DNA of 46,446 nucleotides. It comes from an uncultured Prevotellaceae bacterium. Its GTDB lineage: Bacteria > Bacteroidota > Bacteroidia > Bacteroidales > Muribaculaceae. Position 1 is the stretch's first letter; the number at the start of each line of letters is the position of its first letter. The notes beneath the pieces were generated by a model. The model saw nothing but the letters and a program-made list of their open reading frames with translations. It had not been told where the DNA came from and did not search any database. Position numbers and translations under genes: made by a program. Below are positions 35,146 through 44,711 of the stretch, in pieces. The DNA lies in NCBI GenBank assembly GCA_946406035.1, contig CAMJJG010000016.1, positions 1-46,446 of the forward strand, in the 5' to 3' direction.

Positions 35146-35153
35146 CAAAGATA
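35146..35153 (-). promoter_or_regulatory. -7 box of the small membrane protein
   Basis: TATCTTTG on the minus strand, 42 nt upstream of the ATG at 35103. The remaining sequence from 35154 to the moxR promoter is AT-rich and shows no gene. Confidence 0.5.
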
Positions 35154-35361
35154 GCACAAAAACTGAGCAAATTCACTTTTTATATGAGAAATCTTTTTGT
35201 GTTTTGCATTTGACTATGAAATCAAATTTTGCGATGGAATTTTCATCGCGAATGTGGGCTACCCCTCGGCAAAGCTCAAGTGTAGGGGGGGAGTGTTAAT
35301 CTTTTAACAATATATTTGTTAAATTAACGTGATTTTAAGTCGGGAGTTGATGGGAAAGATA

Positions 35362-35369
35362 TATTTTTG
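35362..35369 (+). promoter_or_regulatory. -7 box of the Bat operon
   Basis: TATTTTTG, 52 nt upstream of the MoxR ATG. TTG is at 35347-35349, too close for the standard spacing. This is the only good candidate before the long plus-strand operon. Confidence 0.45.
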
Positions 35370-35421
35370 CACGTCGTAAAATAGTCAAAACAGATAACCA
35401 AAAAGAAATACAGATATTGTT

Positions 35422-36417
35422 ATGGCAGAAACAGTCAATATCAGGGAATTAAACGACCTGATTGCAAGTAAGAGTAGTTTTGTGAACTTGATTCGTCAAG
35501 GCATGGACCAGACCATCGTGGGTCAGAAGCACCTCGTTGACTCGCTGCTAATCGCACTGCTGGCCAACGGGCATGTACTGCTCGAGGGTGTGCCTGGCCT
35601 GGCCAAGACCAAGGCTATCAGCACCCTGGCCTCGCTGATCGATGCCCGTTTCTCACGCATCCAGTTCACTCCCGACCTATTGCCCGCCGACGTGGTGGGA
35701 ACCATGATTTACAGCATCAAGAAAGAGCAGTTCGAGGTCAAGAAGGGCCCGGTATTTGCCAACTTTGTCCTCGCTGACGAGATCAACCGTGCACCTGCCA
35801 AGGTGCAGAGCGCCCTGCTCGAAGCCATGCAGGAACGCCAGGTAACCATCGGGGAGCAAACCTTCGGGCTCGATGATCCATTCCTGGTACTCGCCACACA
35901 GAATCCTATCGAACAAGAGGGCACCTATCCCCTGCCCGAGGCCCAGGTGGACCGTTTCCTAATGAAGGTCATCATCGGCTATCCCAGCAAGAGCGAGGAG
36001 GGCGACATCATCAAGATGAACATTGCTCCCGATCCCGTGCAGGTGCGCCCGATTGTCACTCCGGCCGACATCGTTGACACCCGCAAGGTGGTGCAGCAGA
36101 TCTACATCGACGAGAAGATACAGAAGTATATTGTTGACATCGTGTTTGCCACCCGTTTCCCTGCCGACTATGGCATGAACGACTTGAAGAGCATGATCTC
36201 GTTTGGTGCATCGCCGCGCGCGTCGATCAACATGGCGCTGGCCTCGAGGGCATATGCCTTCCTGCGCAACCGCGGCTATGTCATCCCCGAGGACGTTCGC
36301 GCCGTGTGCCACGACGTGATGCGCCATCGCCTGGGGCTCACCTATGAGGCCGAGGCCAACAACATCACTGCCGACGAGATCATCAGCAACATACTGGACA
36401 AGATTGCCGTGCCCTGA
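35422..36417 (+). CDS. MoxR-family AAA+ ATPase (Bat operon)
   Basis: A 331-residue cytoplasmic AAA+ chaperone-like ATPase. Walker A is GVPGLAKT at 56-63, Walker B is FVLADEINRAP with D119 and E120, and sensor-type ATQNPIEQEGTYPLPEAQVD follows. The C-terminal lid lies at about 230-331. MoxR proteins are thought to help mature or insert cofactors in VWA-domain partners, several of which follow directly (DUF58, BatA, BatB). It heads the operon, 75 bp before the DUF58 gene. Confidence 0.95.
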   Translation: MAETVNIRELNDLIASKSSFVNLIRQGMDQTIVGQKHLVDSLLIALLANGHVLLEGVPGLAKTKAISTLASLIDARFSRIQFTPDLLPADVVGTMIYSIKKEQFEVKKGPVFANFVLADEINRAPAKVQSALLEAMQERQVTIGEQTFGLDDPFLVLATQNPIEQEGTYPLPEAQVDRFLMKVIIGYPSKSEEGDIIKMNIAPDPVQVRPIVTPADIVDTRKVVQQIYIDEKIQKYIVDIVFATRFPADYGMNDLKSMISFGASPRASINMALASRAYAFLRNRGYVIPEDVRAVCHDVMRHRLGLTYEAEANNITADEIISNILDKIAVP

Positions 36418-36491
36418 TTAATTTAGGAGTTAGAAGTTTTTAGGAGATTGTAATTGTGCTGAAAACTTGAAACTAAAGACTAAAGACTAGA

Positions 36492-37370
36492 ATGGACACC
36501 AATGAATTGCTGCGCAAGGTCCGTAAGATCGAAATCAAGACCAAGGGCCTGTCGCAAAATATATTTGCCGGCGAGTACCACTCGGCCTTCAAGGGCAGGG
36601 GTATGACCTTCAGCGAGGTGCGCGAGTACCAGTATGGTGACGACGTGCGCGACATCGACTGGAACGTCACAGCCCGTTACAACCGCCCCTATGTCAAGGT
36701 ATATGAGGAGGAGCGCGAGCTCACCGTGATGCTGCTCGTTGACGTGAGCGGCAGCAAGGACTTTGGTGCTGTGGGAGTCGCTAAGCGCGAGATGATGGCC
36801 GAGATTGGCGCCACGATCGCTTTCTCGGCCATTCAGAACAACGACAAGGTGGGAGTCATCTTCTTCAGCGACAAGGTGGAGAAGTTCATCCCGCCCAAGA
36901 AAGGGCGCAAACACATCCTGCTCGTCATCCGCGAGTTGCTCAACTTCCAGCCCACAGGCACAGGCACCGACATCAACATGGTGCTGGAGTACATGACCAG
37001 TGCCTTGAAAAAGCGCTGCACGACCTTTCTGGTGAGCGACTTCATCGACGAGCACGATTACAGCAAGTCGCTGTCCATTGCCAACCACAAGCACGACGTC
37101 ATCGCCGTGCAGGTCTATGACAAGCGCGAGTCCCAACTGCCCGACGTGGGGTTGATGCGCGTTCGCGACGCCGAACGCGGCACGATGAAGTGGGTCAACA
37201 CCAGCAGCAAGCGTGTGCGCGACACCTACAGCCGCTGGTGGTACAACCAGCAACAGGCCGTTAACGGCACGCTACAGCGCTGCAACGTCGATCTGGCCAC
37301 TGTGGCGACCGACGAAGACTATGTGACCGCCCTGATGGGCCTGTTCAAGAATAGAGGAGTAAGAAGTTAG
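36492..37370 (+). CDS. DUF58 domain protein (VWA-like; Bat operon)
   Basis: A 292-residue cytoplasmic protein. The DUF58 signature YGDDVRDIDWNVTARYNRPY lies at about 48-67, and a MIDAS-like DVSGS at 84-88 lies in a VWA-like fold. Such proteins regularly sit between a MoxR ATPase and the membrane VWA proteins, suggesting a bridging role; this is inference from context. Length is typical. The next gene starts 15 bp downstream. Confidence 0.93.
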   Translation: MDTNELLRKVRKIEIKTKGLSQNIFAGEYHSAFKGRGMTFSEVREYQYGDDVRDIDWNVTARYNRPYVKVYEEERELTVMLLVDVSGSKDFGAVGVAKREMMAEIGATIAFSAIQNNDKVGVIFFSDKVEKFIPPKKGRKHILLVIRELLNFQPTGTGTDINMVLEYMTSALKKRCTTFLVSDFIDEHDYSKSLSIANHKHDVIAVQVYDKRESQLPDVGLMRVRDAERGTMKWVNTSSKRVRDTYSRWWYNQQQAVNGTLQRCNVDLATVATDEDYVTALMGLFKNRGVRS

Positions 37371-37385
37371 TTTTTTATAACAATA

Positions 37386-38348
37386 ATGTCACACAATGTG
37401 AGAAATATCGTGACGGCCGCAGTCCTACTCATGGCAACCCTTGCCACAGCCTGGGGCGGCAATGTCACCTTCAAGGCCAAGCTCGACAGTGCCACATTGC
37501 TCATGGGCAAGACCACGACACTACACCTCGAGATCACTCAGGACAAGAGCGCACGCGGCTTTTTTCCCAACGAGCAGGCCGACACGTTGAACGCGATGGT
37601 AGAGATTGCCGAGCGCCCTGCCGCCGACACCACCGACCTGGACAACAACCGCATCCAGATCAACCGCGACCTCATCATCCAGAGTTTTGACTCGGGCATG
37701 TGGATCATCAAGCCTATCCCCTATGTGGTGAATGGCGATACCGCATATAGCAACCAGTTAACTCTCAAGGTATTGCCAGTTGACGTAAGCCAGATGCAAG
37801 ACATCCACGACATCAAGCCCGTTGAGGACGTACCGTTTAACTTGCTGGACTGGCTGCCCGACTACTGGTGGGCATGGCTACTGGCGTTGCTGCTCATCGC
37901 GGGAGGCATCTGGGCCTACCACAAATATTACAAGAAGGGCATCAACCCGTTGAAGCCCAGCAAGAAGCGGTTGCCGCCCTATGACGAGGCCATGATTAAT
38001 CTGCAAAACCTCAAGGCCGCCCAGTTGTGGCAACGAGGGCAGGAAAAGGAATACTTCACGGGCCTGACCGACATCCTGCGCGTGTACATCGACCGCCGCT
38101 TTGACATCAATGCCGTGGAGATGACCTCGTCACAGATTATCGAGACGCTCAAGCGCAACGATGAGACCAAGGCCGTGAACGAGCAACTGGAGATGATCCT
38201 TGAGGTGGCCGACATTGTGAAGTTTGCCAACGCCCGCCCGTTGGCCGACGACAACGAGGTGGCCTACCAGCGCGCCGTCAACTTCGTTGAGGCGACACGC
38301 CCTGTCGAGCAACCCGGTAACGATAAAAAACAGGAGGTAAAGAAATGA
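37386..38348 (+). CDS. Membrane-anchored Bat operon protein of unknown function
   Basis: A 320-residue protein with a signal peptide (about 1-23, ending ATAWG), a beta-rich periplasmic part (residues 25-155, resembling the N-terminal sandwich of BatD-type proteins), one transmembrane helix (about 161-178, WWAWLLALLLIAGGIWAYHK) and a cytoplasmic tail with YFTGLTDILRVYIDRRFDIN. The tail motif is common in operon partners of BatA/BatB. It overlaps batA by 4 bp. No named function; it is probably part of the same membrane complex. Confidence 0.85.
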   Translation: MSHNVRNIVTAAVLLMATLATAWGGNVTFKAKLDSATLLMGKTTTLHLEITQDKSARGFFPNEQADTLNAMVEIAERPAADTTDLDNNRIQINRDLIIQSFDSGMWIIKPIPYVVNGDTAYSNQLTLKVLPVDVSQMQDIHDIKPVEDVPFNLLDWLPDYWWAWLLALLLIAGGIWAYHKYYKKGINPLKPSKKRLPPYDEAMINLQNLKAAQLWQRGQEKEYFTGLTDILRVYIDRRFDINAVEMTSSQIIETLKRNDETKAVNEQLEMILEVADIVKFANARPLADDNEVAYQRAVNFVEATRPVEQPGNDKKQEVKK

Positions 38349-39340
38349 TGAACCTTGCTCATCCAGGATGGCTGTGGCTGCTGCCCGTGCTGCTGATACC
38401 GCTCATCGCATGGTATATCTACAGCCAGGACAAGAACGAGCCCGAGATGAACGTGTCGTCAACGCGAGCGTTCGACGGACTGGGCACGAGTTGGAAAGTG
38501 TGGGCCAAGCATTTGTCCTTTGCCCTGAAGCTAGCCGCTCTGGCCTGCCTCATCGTGATATTGTGCCGCCCGCAGACCAGGGACAGCTGGTCAACGAGCG
38601 ACGTGGAGGGCACCGACATTGTCATCGCCATGGACGTGTCCACCAGCATGCTGGCCAAGGACTTCAAGCCCAACCGCTTTGAGAGCGCCAAGCGCGTTGC
38701 CACACAATTTGTGAGCGGGCGCGACCACGACAACATCGGCCTGGTGCTGTTTGCCGGCGAGAGTTTCACCCAGGTCCCCATGACCATGGACAATGCCACG
38801 CTGGTCAACGCCATCGGCCAGACCGAGATGTTTGCCCTTGAAGACGGCACCGCCATCGGTGACGGCATTGCCACGGCCATCAACCGCATTCGTGACGGCA
38901 AGGCCAAGAGCAAGAGCATCATCCTGCTCACCGACGGCTCTAACAACACCGGCGTGGTGGCACCCAATACCGCTGCCGACATTGCCCGCAAGTATGGCAT
39001 CAAGATCTACACCATCGGTGTGGGCAGCAACGGCACGGCCGACTATCCCGTCGCTATCGACTATGCCGGCAACATCCAGTACCAGCGCATGCCCGTTGTC
39101 ATCGATGAGACGACGCTAAAAAACATCGCGTCCACAACAGGCGGCAAATATTTCCGCGCCACGTCGGGCAACGTGCTGAGCAACATCTTTAAGGAGATTG
39201 ACCAGCTGGAAAAGACCCACATGGACGTGCAGCACTTCACCCACACCGAGGATCACTACGAGCCATGGGCATTGCTGCTGATGGGCCTGCTGTTGCTCAG
39301 CCTGCTGATGGATTACACCATCTTGAGGCACATCCCATAA
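38345..39340 (+). CDS. batA: BatA, membrane VWA protein (aerotolerance operon)
   Basis: A 331-residue membrane protein. Hydrophobic segments lie at about 8-26 and 57-73 and near the C-terminus (WALLLMGLLLLSLLMDYTIL). A VWA domain from about 90 carries the metal-binding MIDAS DVSTS at 97-101, followed by the FAGESFTQVPMT and LLTDGSNNTGVV motifs. Mutants of the Bacteroides fragilis bat operon show reduced tolerance to oxygen; the molecular role is still unclear. It is translationally coupled to the preceding gene (overlap 38345-38348). Confidence 0.93.
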   Translation: MMNLAHPGWLWLLPVLLIPLIAWYIYSQDKNEPEMNVSSTRAFDGLGTSWKVWAKHLSFALKLAALACLIVILCRPQTRDSWSTSDVEGTDIVIAMDVSTSMLAKDFKPNRFESAKRVATQFVSGRDHDNIGLVLFAGESFTQVPMTMDNATLVNAIGQTEMFALEDGTAIGDGIATAINRIRDGKAKSKSIILLTDGSNNTGVVAPNTAADIARKYGIKIYTIGVGSNGTADYPVAIDYAGNIQYQRMPVVIDETTLKNIASTTGGKYFRATSGNVLSNIFKEIDQLEKTHMDVQHFTHTEDHYEPWALLLMGLLLLSLLMDYTILRHIP

Positions 39341-39388
39341 AGTAACCAGGACTTGAAATTTAAAACCAGGTACTAAAAACTAGAAACA

Positions 39389-40477
39389 ATGATCAATTTT
39401 GCACACCCGCAATATTTCTATCTGTTGCTGCTCCTGCCTGCACTGGTGCTGCTGTTCTTGTGGAACCGCCGCGACCGCCGTCGGCGGCTGCAACGCTATG
39501 GAAAACGCGCTTCCATCGAGCCGCTGATGCCCGAAGTATCGCGCTACAAGCCCTGGATACGCCTCACCCTCGAGCTCCTGTTGCTCACGACGGTCATCGT
39601 GGTGCTAGCCCGCCCGCGAGCCGGTTCCAACAAGACGACCACCAACGTGCATGGCATCGAGGTGATGGTCGCCGTGGACGTGTCCAACTCGATGAACGCA
39701 TCGAGCACCGACAATCCACAAGACGTGAGCCGCCTGCAACGCTCCAAGATGATCCTCCAGAAACTCATCGACCGCCTTGAAAACAACAAGGTGGGACTTA
39801 TCGTGTTTGCCGGCAATGCCTACATGCAGATGCCCATGACTAGCGATGCCACGTCGGCCAAGCTGTTCCTCAATGCCATCAACACCAACATGGCCCCGAC
39901 ACAGGGCACCGCCATCGGCGCAGCCATCAACTTGGCGCTCAACGGATTCTCCCAGAGCAAGAAGTCGCAAAAGGCGATTATCATCATCACCGATGGCGAG
40001 AATTTTGAGGATGATGCCGTCGAGGCCGCCAAAACGGCCGCCAAGATGGGAGTGCACGTCTATGTCATCGGAGTGGGCTCCACCACTGGAGCGCCCATTC
40101 CCATGGACGGCGGCTACCTGACCGACGACAGCGGCAACCCCGTGACCACCTATCTCAACGAGAAGATGGCCCAAGAGATTGCCAATGCCGGAGACGGCGT
40201 CTATATCTCGGGAACGGCAGCCGATGCAGTATCGACCTTGCAGGAGACACTTGACAAGCTGGCCAAGAGCGACCTGGCAACCGTCACCTACACGCAGCAC
40301 GACGAGCAATTCCCCGTGTTTGCCGTCATCGCCATGCTGCTGCTAGTGGGTCTGCTATTATTGCTTGAGCGCAAGAACCCGTGGCTCAAAAAGTATAATT
40401 TCTTCACTAAGGACAAGAAAGAGAACACCAATAGCAATGAAACTGACAAGCAACAAGATAAAAAGGGCCAGCAGTAA
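39389..40477 (+). CDS. batB: BatB, membrane VWA protein (aerotolerance operon)
   Basis: A 362-residue paralogue of BatA: N-terminal helices (about 8-25, 58-73), MIDAS DVSNS at 97-101, FAGNAYMQMPMTSDATSAKL and the IIIITDGENFEDD strand-loop. A C-terminal membrane helix (FAVIAMLLLVGLLLLLERKN) is followed by a lysine-rich tail. The two intact MIDAS motifs in BatA and BatB suggest both bind metal. The 3' end overlaps batC by 41 bp. Confidence 0.93.
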   Translation: MINFAHPQYFYLLLLLPALVLLFLWNRRDRRRRLQRYGKRASIEPLMPEVSRYKPWIRLTLELLLLTTVIVVLARPRAGSNKTTTNVHGIEVMVAVDVSNSMNASSTDNPQDVSRLQRSKMILQKLIDRLENNKVGLIVFAGNAYMQMPMTSDATSAKLFLNAINTNMAPTQGTAIGAAINLALNGFSQSKKSQKAIIIITDGENFEDDAVEAAKTAAKMGVHVYVIGVGSTTGAPIPMDGGYLTDDSGNPVTTYLNEKMAQEIANAGDGVYISGTAADAVSTLQETLDKLAKSDLATVTYTQHDEQFPVFAVIAMLLLVGLLLLLERKNPWLKKYNFFTKDKKENTNSNETDKQQDKKGQQ

Positions 40478-41303
40478 CCTGCTCAAGGCGGTGCTGATTG
40501 TAATGATCGCACTGGCAGGGACCAATGTGGCCCAAGCTGCCGATAAAAAGCCCAAAATGACCAAACGGGAGCGCGTGTGCCTGCGCAACGGCAACAAGCT
40601 CTATGAGAAAAAACGCTATGCTGAGGCCGAGGTCGAGTATCGCAAGGCGCTGCAGGCCAACCCCGCCAGCGAGAAGGCGCAGTTCAACCTAGCCACAGCC
40701 CTCATGCGGCAAGGCAACGCCACAGCGCAGCAAAATGACGAGAAAAACCCCATGAATCAGGCCGAGGGCATCTTGACCAACCTGGCCAAGGGGGCACAGG
40801 ACAAGCAGTTGCGCGGCAAGGCATGTTATGACCTGGGTAACATCTCCTACAGCCGGCAGGACTATGGCAAGGCGGTAGAGTACTACAAGCATGCCCTGCG
40901 CTGCGACCCTAATGATGAGCAAGCGCGCCACAACCTGCGCCTGGCCCAGCTCAAGAAGCAGCAACAAGATCAAAACAAGGATAAAAACCAAGACAAGAAC
41001 CAGGATCAAAACAAAGACCAGAATAAGGACCAGAATAAGGACCAGAATAAAGATCAAAACAAGGACCAAAACAAAGATAAGCAAGACCAGAACAAGGATC
41101 AACAGAACCAGAACAAGGATCAACAGAACCAGAACAACAAGGACCGGCAACAGCAGCAGCAACAGGGCGGCATGAGCCAGCAAAATGCCGAGCAGGTGCT
41201 CAAGGCCATGCAGGACCGCGAGCGTGCCACCCAGCAGCGCATCAATGCCCAGCAGGCACAACAACAACGCCACGAGCGACAGCGCACGGGCAATAAGTGG
41301 TAG
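40437..41303 (+). CDS. batC: BatC, TPR protein with long QNKD low-complexity tail
   Basis: A 288-residue exported protein. Start at 40437 (MKLTSNKIKRASSNLLKAVL), inside the end of batB; an upstream in-frame ATG at 40365 would lack a signal peptide. The signal ends NVAQAA. Two TPR units lie at about 47-80 (GNKLYEKKRYAEAEVEYRKA) and 130-163 (YDLGNISYSRQDYGKAVEYY). From about residue 177 to 243 the chain is almost only Gln, Asn, Lys and Asp, and the tail then becomes Gln/Ala/Arg-rich. TPRs suggest protein binding within the Bat complex; the role of the charged tail is unknown. Confidence 0.9.
   Translation: MKLTSNKIKRASSNLLKAVLIVMIALAGTNVAQAADKKPKMTKRERVCLRNGNKLYEKKRYAEAEVEYRKALQANPASEKAQFNLATALMRQGNATAQQNDEKNPMNQAEGILTNLAKGAQDKQLRGKACYDLGNISYSRQDYGKAVEYYKHALRCDPNDEQARHNLRLAQLKKQQQDQNKDKNQDKNQDQNKDQNKDQNKDQNKDQNKDQNKDKQDQNKDQQNQNKDQQNQNNKDRQQQQQQGGMSQQNAEQVLKAMQDRERATQQRINAQQAQQQRHERQRTGNKW
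40967..41165 (+). repeat. Tandem 12-bp coding repeat in batC
   Basis: Imperfect units of the type GACCAGAATAAG / GATCAAAACAAG, coding D-Q-N-K, repeated over about 200 bp and ending in a CAG/CAA run. The DNA alternates between two synonymous versions. Such tracts tend to change length by slippage, in steps that keep the frame. Confidence 0.85.
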
Positions 41304-41335
41304 GTTAGGCATCAGGCTTTTCAAGAGATATTTCA

Positions 41336-43159
41336 ATGAAACGCATCATCAACATAGTCATTCTGCTCTTGACCGCAATGGTCGTCCAGGCGGCATCGTT
41401 TACCGTCGAGGCTCCACGCCAGGTCATCGAGGGCAACAAGTTCAACGTTACGTTTGTCCTCAGCAACGGTGAGGGCAGCAGTTTTTCCCCTCCCCAGGTA
41501 ACCGGAGCCCAACTGATCTACGGCCCCAGCGTGTCACACAGTTACAGTTCGTCGTGGGTCAATGGCAAGTCGAGCAGCAGTTCAAGCGAGGAGTACACAA
41601 TGATATACAAGGCCACATCGACAGGCAAGTGCCACATCGGAGCTGCTTCAATTGTCGTTGGCGGCAAGCGCATGTCAACCAAGGCCTTCACCATCGATGT
41701 GGTTGCATCGGGAAGCCAGTCCCATCACCCATCACACCAGCAGACCACACCTGGTGCCCCCACACCCTACAGCGACCCGATGACGCAGAGCGCCGATAAG
41801 GCCGTGAGCGGCAAGGACCTGTTTGTACGCATCGAGATGTCCAAGCCGCGCGTGTATGAGCAGCAGGCCGTGGTGTGCACCATCAAGCTGTACACCAAGT
41901 ACCAGATATCGCAATTCATCCCTACCCTGCAGCCCTCGTTTGACGGCTTCCTGATTGAGGAAATTCCCGTTCAACCGAGCCTCAACAAGGTGGAAACGCT
42001 CAACGGTGAGCGCTACATGACAGCGATCCTCAAGCAATGCATCCTCTACCCGCAACAGAGCGGCAAGTTGACCATTTCATCGGGTAACTATGACGTGAGC
42101 GTGGTGCAGTTCGATACCTTCCGCAGCATTTTTGGAACCATCTCCAAGCCCGTCGAGAAGGACCTTAAGGTCACCAGCAACAAGGCGACCATCAACATCC
42201 TGCCCCTGCCCGAGCCCAAGCCAGCGTCGTTCACGGGCGCCGTGGGCCGCTTTAACGTCACCACCGACCTCAAGCCAGCCACGGGGCTGAAGACCTACAG
42301 CGCAGCCACCTACCGTTACATCATCAGCGGCACGGGCAACATCAAGTACATCAAGGCTCCCGAGGTTCAATTCCCCGACCAGTTTGACGTGTATGACCCC
42401 AAAACCGACGCCCAAGTCAATGACGGCAGTGGGGACATGAGCGGCAAGGTCGTGATGGACTACACGTTCATTCCGCAATATGCGGGCGAGTTTGACATCC
42501 CTGCTAGCGAGTTTTCCTACTTTGACCCCGAGACGGGCAAGTATGAGACCATCACGGTACCAGCCCGCCACCTGAGCGTTGCCAAGGGCGAGGGTCAACC
42601 CAGTAACCACTACCGCATGAAGAACATGGACATACGCCCCATCAAGAGTGGCGACTTGGGGCTGAAGAAGTCTCATGGCTACATCGTCGACCACTGGACC
42701 TACTGGCTGTGGTTCCTGCTGCCGCTAGTAGCCCTGGTTGCCCTGCTGCTTTACTACCGCAAGCAGCTCAAGGAACGGGCCGACGTGCGCCGCATGCGTT
42801 CCAAGCGCGCCAGCAAGGTAGCCCAGCGGCGCTTGAAGGCCGCCCGCGGCTTTGCCTCGCGCAACGACCGCAGCGGCTTCTATGCCGAGATGCTTAACGC
42901 CCTGTGGGGTTACATGAGCGACAAGCTGTCGATACCCGTGAGCGAGCTGAGCAAGGACAACATCAACGCCGAGCTCGAGCAATATGGTATCGACCAGCCC
43001 ACGCGCGACCAAGCGATGGCGCTAATCGACAAGTGCGAGTTCGCGCAATATGCCCCCGAGCTGGCCTCCGACGACATGAGCTCAGTGCTCGACGAGGCCG
43101 CTGGTGTTATCGACCGTCTGGAGAGTGTTAAACGCAAGAAATCCATCGAGCAGTCATGA
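41336..43159 (+). CDS. batD: BatD, oxygen-tolerance membrane protein
   Basis: A 607-residue BatD-family protein. The signal peptide (about 1-19, ending VVQA) precedes a large periplasmic beta-sandwich region (about 20-450) opening FTVEAPRQVIEGNKFNVTFV. Next come one membrane helix (about 460-478, WLWFLLPLVALVALLLYYRK) and a cytoplasmic helical tail of about 125 residues. A Ser-rich loop (SSSSSEEY) lies near residue 80. It follows batC by 32 bp and overlaps batE by 4 bp. The family name comes from the B. fragilis aerotolerance operon; biochemical function is unknown. Confidence 0.92.
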   Translation: MKRIINIVILLLTAMVVQAASFTVEAPRQVIEGNKFNVTFVLSNGEGSSFSPPQVTGAQLIYGPSVSHSYSSSWVNGKSSSSSSEEYTMIYKATSTGKCHIGAASIVVGGKRMSTKAFTIDVVASGSQSHHPSHQQTTPGAPTPYSDPMTQSADKAVSGKDLFVRIEMSKPRVYEQQAVVCTIKLYTKYQISQFIPTLQPSFDGFLIEEIPVQPSLNKVETLNGERYMTAILKQCILYPQQSGKLTISSGNYDVSVVQFDTFRSIFGTISKPVEKDLKVTSNKATINILPLPEPKPASFTGAVGRFNVTTDLKPATGLKTYSAATYRYIISGTGNIKYIKAPEVQFPDQFDVYDPKTDAQVNDGSGDMSGKVVMDYTFIPQYAGEFDIPASEFSYFDPETGKYETITVPARHLSVAKGEGQPSNHYRMKNMDIRPIKSGDLGLKKSHGYIVDHWTYWLWFLLPLVALVALLLYYRKQLKERADVRRMRSKRASKVAQRRLKAARGFASRNDRSGFYAEMLNALWGYMSDKLSIPVSELSKDNINAELEQYGIDQPTRDQAMALIDKCEFAQYAPELASDDMSSVLDEAAGVIDRLESVKRKKSIEQS

Positions 43160-43926
43160 AACAAGTCATCATCACCCTATTATTAGCCATAGTGGCATTG
43201 CCCCTAGCAAGTGCCAACGCCAATATCGACCGCGCCAACCAGGCCTACAAGCAAGAGCTCTATAACGAGGCCCTCAAGCTCTACTTGCAGGAGGCCGAGC
43301 ACACCGGCGTCTCATCGGCACTGTACTGCAACATCGGCGACACTTATTACCGCCTCAAGGACAACGTGCATGCCGTGTTGTACTATGAACGTGCCTTGCT
43401 GCTTGACCCGTCGAACAAGGATGCCCGGTTTAACCTGGAGTTTGTTCGCAGCAAGATGCAGTTACCCGACGATGCAGGCGACTCCTGGTTCAGCAACTGG
43501 GTGGATCAGACGGTGAGCCGCTTGTCGAGCGACACTTGGGCCATCATTGCCATCGTCACCTTCTTGCTGCTGCTGGCGGGCGTCGCTGCCTATCTGTTCA
43601 TGGACAATGTGCTGATGCGCAAGATTGGCTTCTTTGGCGGTGCGGTAATGCTTGTCGCCAGCATTCTGGCCAATTTGGCGGCATTCCACGTCTACCACAA
43701 GGCCACAGCCGGCCATGGGGCCATCATCATGCCCGAGAGCGTCACCTTGAGCACATCGCCGCGCGCACCACGCGACAAGCAGGAAGAAGCCTTTGACCTG
43801 CGGCAGGGAACACGGGTAGAAATCATCGACTCTATTGCCGACAAGGCCAGCGGCAAGTGGCTGCAAGTCTCCACCGCCGGCGGTCACAAGGCATGGCTAA
43901 ATGCCAAGGATGTGGAAGTAATCTAG
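43156..43926 (+). CDS. batE: BatE, TPR and SH3-like membrane protein
   Basis: A 256-residue protein. Signal peptide about 1-21 (ending LASANA). TPR repeats cover about 25-95 (NQAYKQELYNEALKLYLQEA, NIGDTYYRLKDNVHAVLYYE). Two membrane helices lie at about 128-147 and 156-174, and a C-terminal SH3-like domain (about 205-256) ends SGKWLQVSTAGGHKAWLNAK. The layout is that of BatE, last of the named Bat genes. It starts within the batD stop (4-bp overlap), and the PAP2 gene begins 8 bp after it. Confidence 0.9.
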   Translation: MKQVIITLLLAIVALPLASANANIDRANQAYKQELYNEALKLYLQEAEHTGVSSALYCNIGDTYYRLKDNVHAVLYYERALLLDPSNKDARFNLEFVRSKMQLPDDAGDSWFSNWVDQTVSRLSSDTWAIIAIVTFLLLLAGVAAYLFMDNVLMRKIGFFGGAVMLVASILANLAAFHVYHKATAGHGAIIMPESVTLSTSPRAPRDKQEEAFDLRQGTRVEIIDSIADKASGKWLQVSTAGGHKAWLNAKDVEVI

Positions 43927-43934
43927 TGTTGATT

Positions 43935-44600
43935 ATGCTGGAATACCTCACCGATATTGACACTACCGCCCTGCTGGCTGTGAACGGCTTTCACGGCATG
44001 TTCCAGGACGCCCTGTGGTGGCTGGTGTCGGCCAAGTGGTCATCGCTACTGATTTTACTGGCCTTGATATGGGTATTGCTGCACCAGAACAGGCGCCATG
44101 CCCTGCTGGTGGTCGCGATGCTGGTGCTTGCCTTTGTCATGGCCGACCAGATTTCATCAGGGCTCATCAAGGGCTTAGTGGAACGGCTACGCCCCACCCA
44201 TGACCCATCGCTCGAGTCATCGGTTCACGTCGTTAACGGTTATCGCGGCGGCATGTACGGCTTTGTGTCAAGCCATGCAGCCAACGCGTTTGCTGCATCG
44301 ACCCTCATCTCGCTCATCGTCAGGCGCCGGCTGGTGGTCATCTCATTGTTCATCTGGTCGTTGCTGCAATGCTACAGCCGGGTGTATCTGGGCGTGCACT
44401 ATCCTGGAGACATCTTGGGCGGCATGATTGTGGGCTTGCTATCAGGCTGGCTGGTGTGGCAGCTGATGCGCGCGATACAACGCCGCTGGCGGTTCCCAGC
44501 CGGCTACTATACCCGCAGCGACGAGACGGCACTGGGCAGTGCTGTCGCCCTGACCATTGTCGTCCTGTTGACAACAGCCCTGTGCCAAACGATGCTCTAG
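43935..44600 (+). CDS. PAP2-family membrane phosphatase
   Basis: A 221-residue integral membrane enzyme with about six helices. The three acid-phosphatase motifs are present: KGLVERLRP (K-x6-RP), VSSHAANAFA (the PSGH-type motif, here SSHA) and SRVYLGVHYPGD (SR-x5-H-x3-D). Relatives dephosphorylate undecaprenyl pyrophosphate, phosphatidylglycerol phosphate or lipid A; which substrate applies cannot be told. The start at 43935 (MLEYLTDIDTTALLAVNGFH) is a typical family opening; the longer frame runs inside batE. It is 8 bp after batE, so it should be on the Bat transcript. Confidence 0.9.
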   Translation: MLEYLTDIDTTALLAVNGFHGMFQDALWWLVSAKWSSLLILLALIWVLLHQNRRHALLVVAMLVLAFVMADQISSGLIKGLVERLRPTHDPSLESSVHVVNGYRGGMYGFVSSHAANAFAASTLISLIVRRRLVVISLFIWSLLQCYSRVYLGVHYPGDILGGMIVGLLSGWLVWQLMRAIQRRWRFPAGYYTRSDETALGSAVALTIVVLLTTALCQTML

Positions 44601-44637
44601 AGGAGATTGATTATTTCGTTAATTTTGAATAATTTAT

Positions 44638-44668
44638 TTTGTGATTTGGCCAAAAAGCCGTATCTTTG
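44638..44668 (+). promoter_or_regulatory. Promoter of the small HTH protein
   Basis: TTTG (44638-44641), 19 nt, TATCTTTG (44661-44668), with the ATG at 44712. A textbook Bacteroidetes promoter. Confidence 0.75.
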
Positions 44669-44711
44669 GAAAAAATTAGGAAATACATTACAACAAAATA
44701 CCCACATTGCT

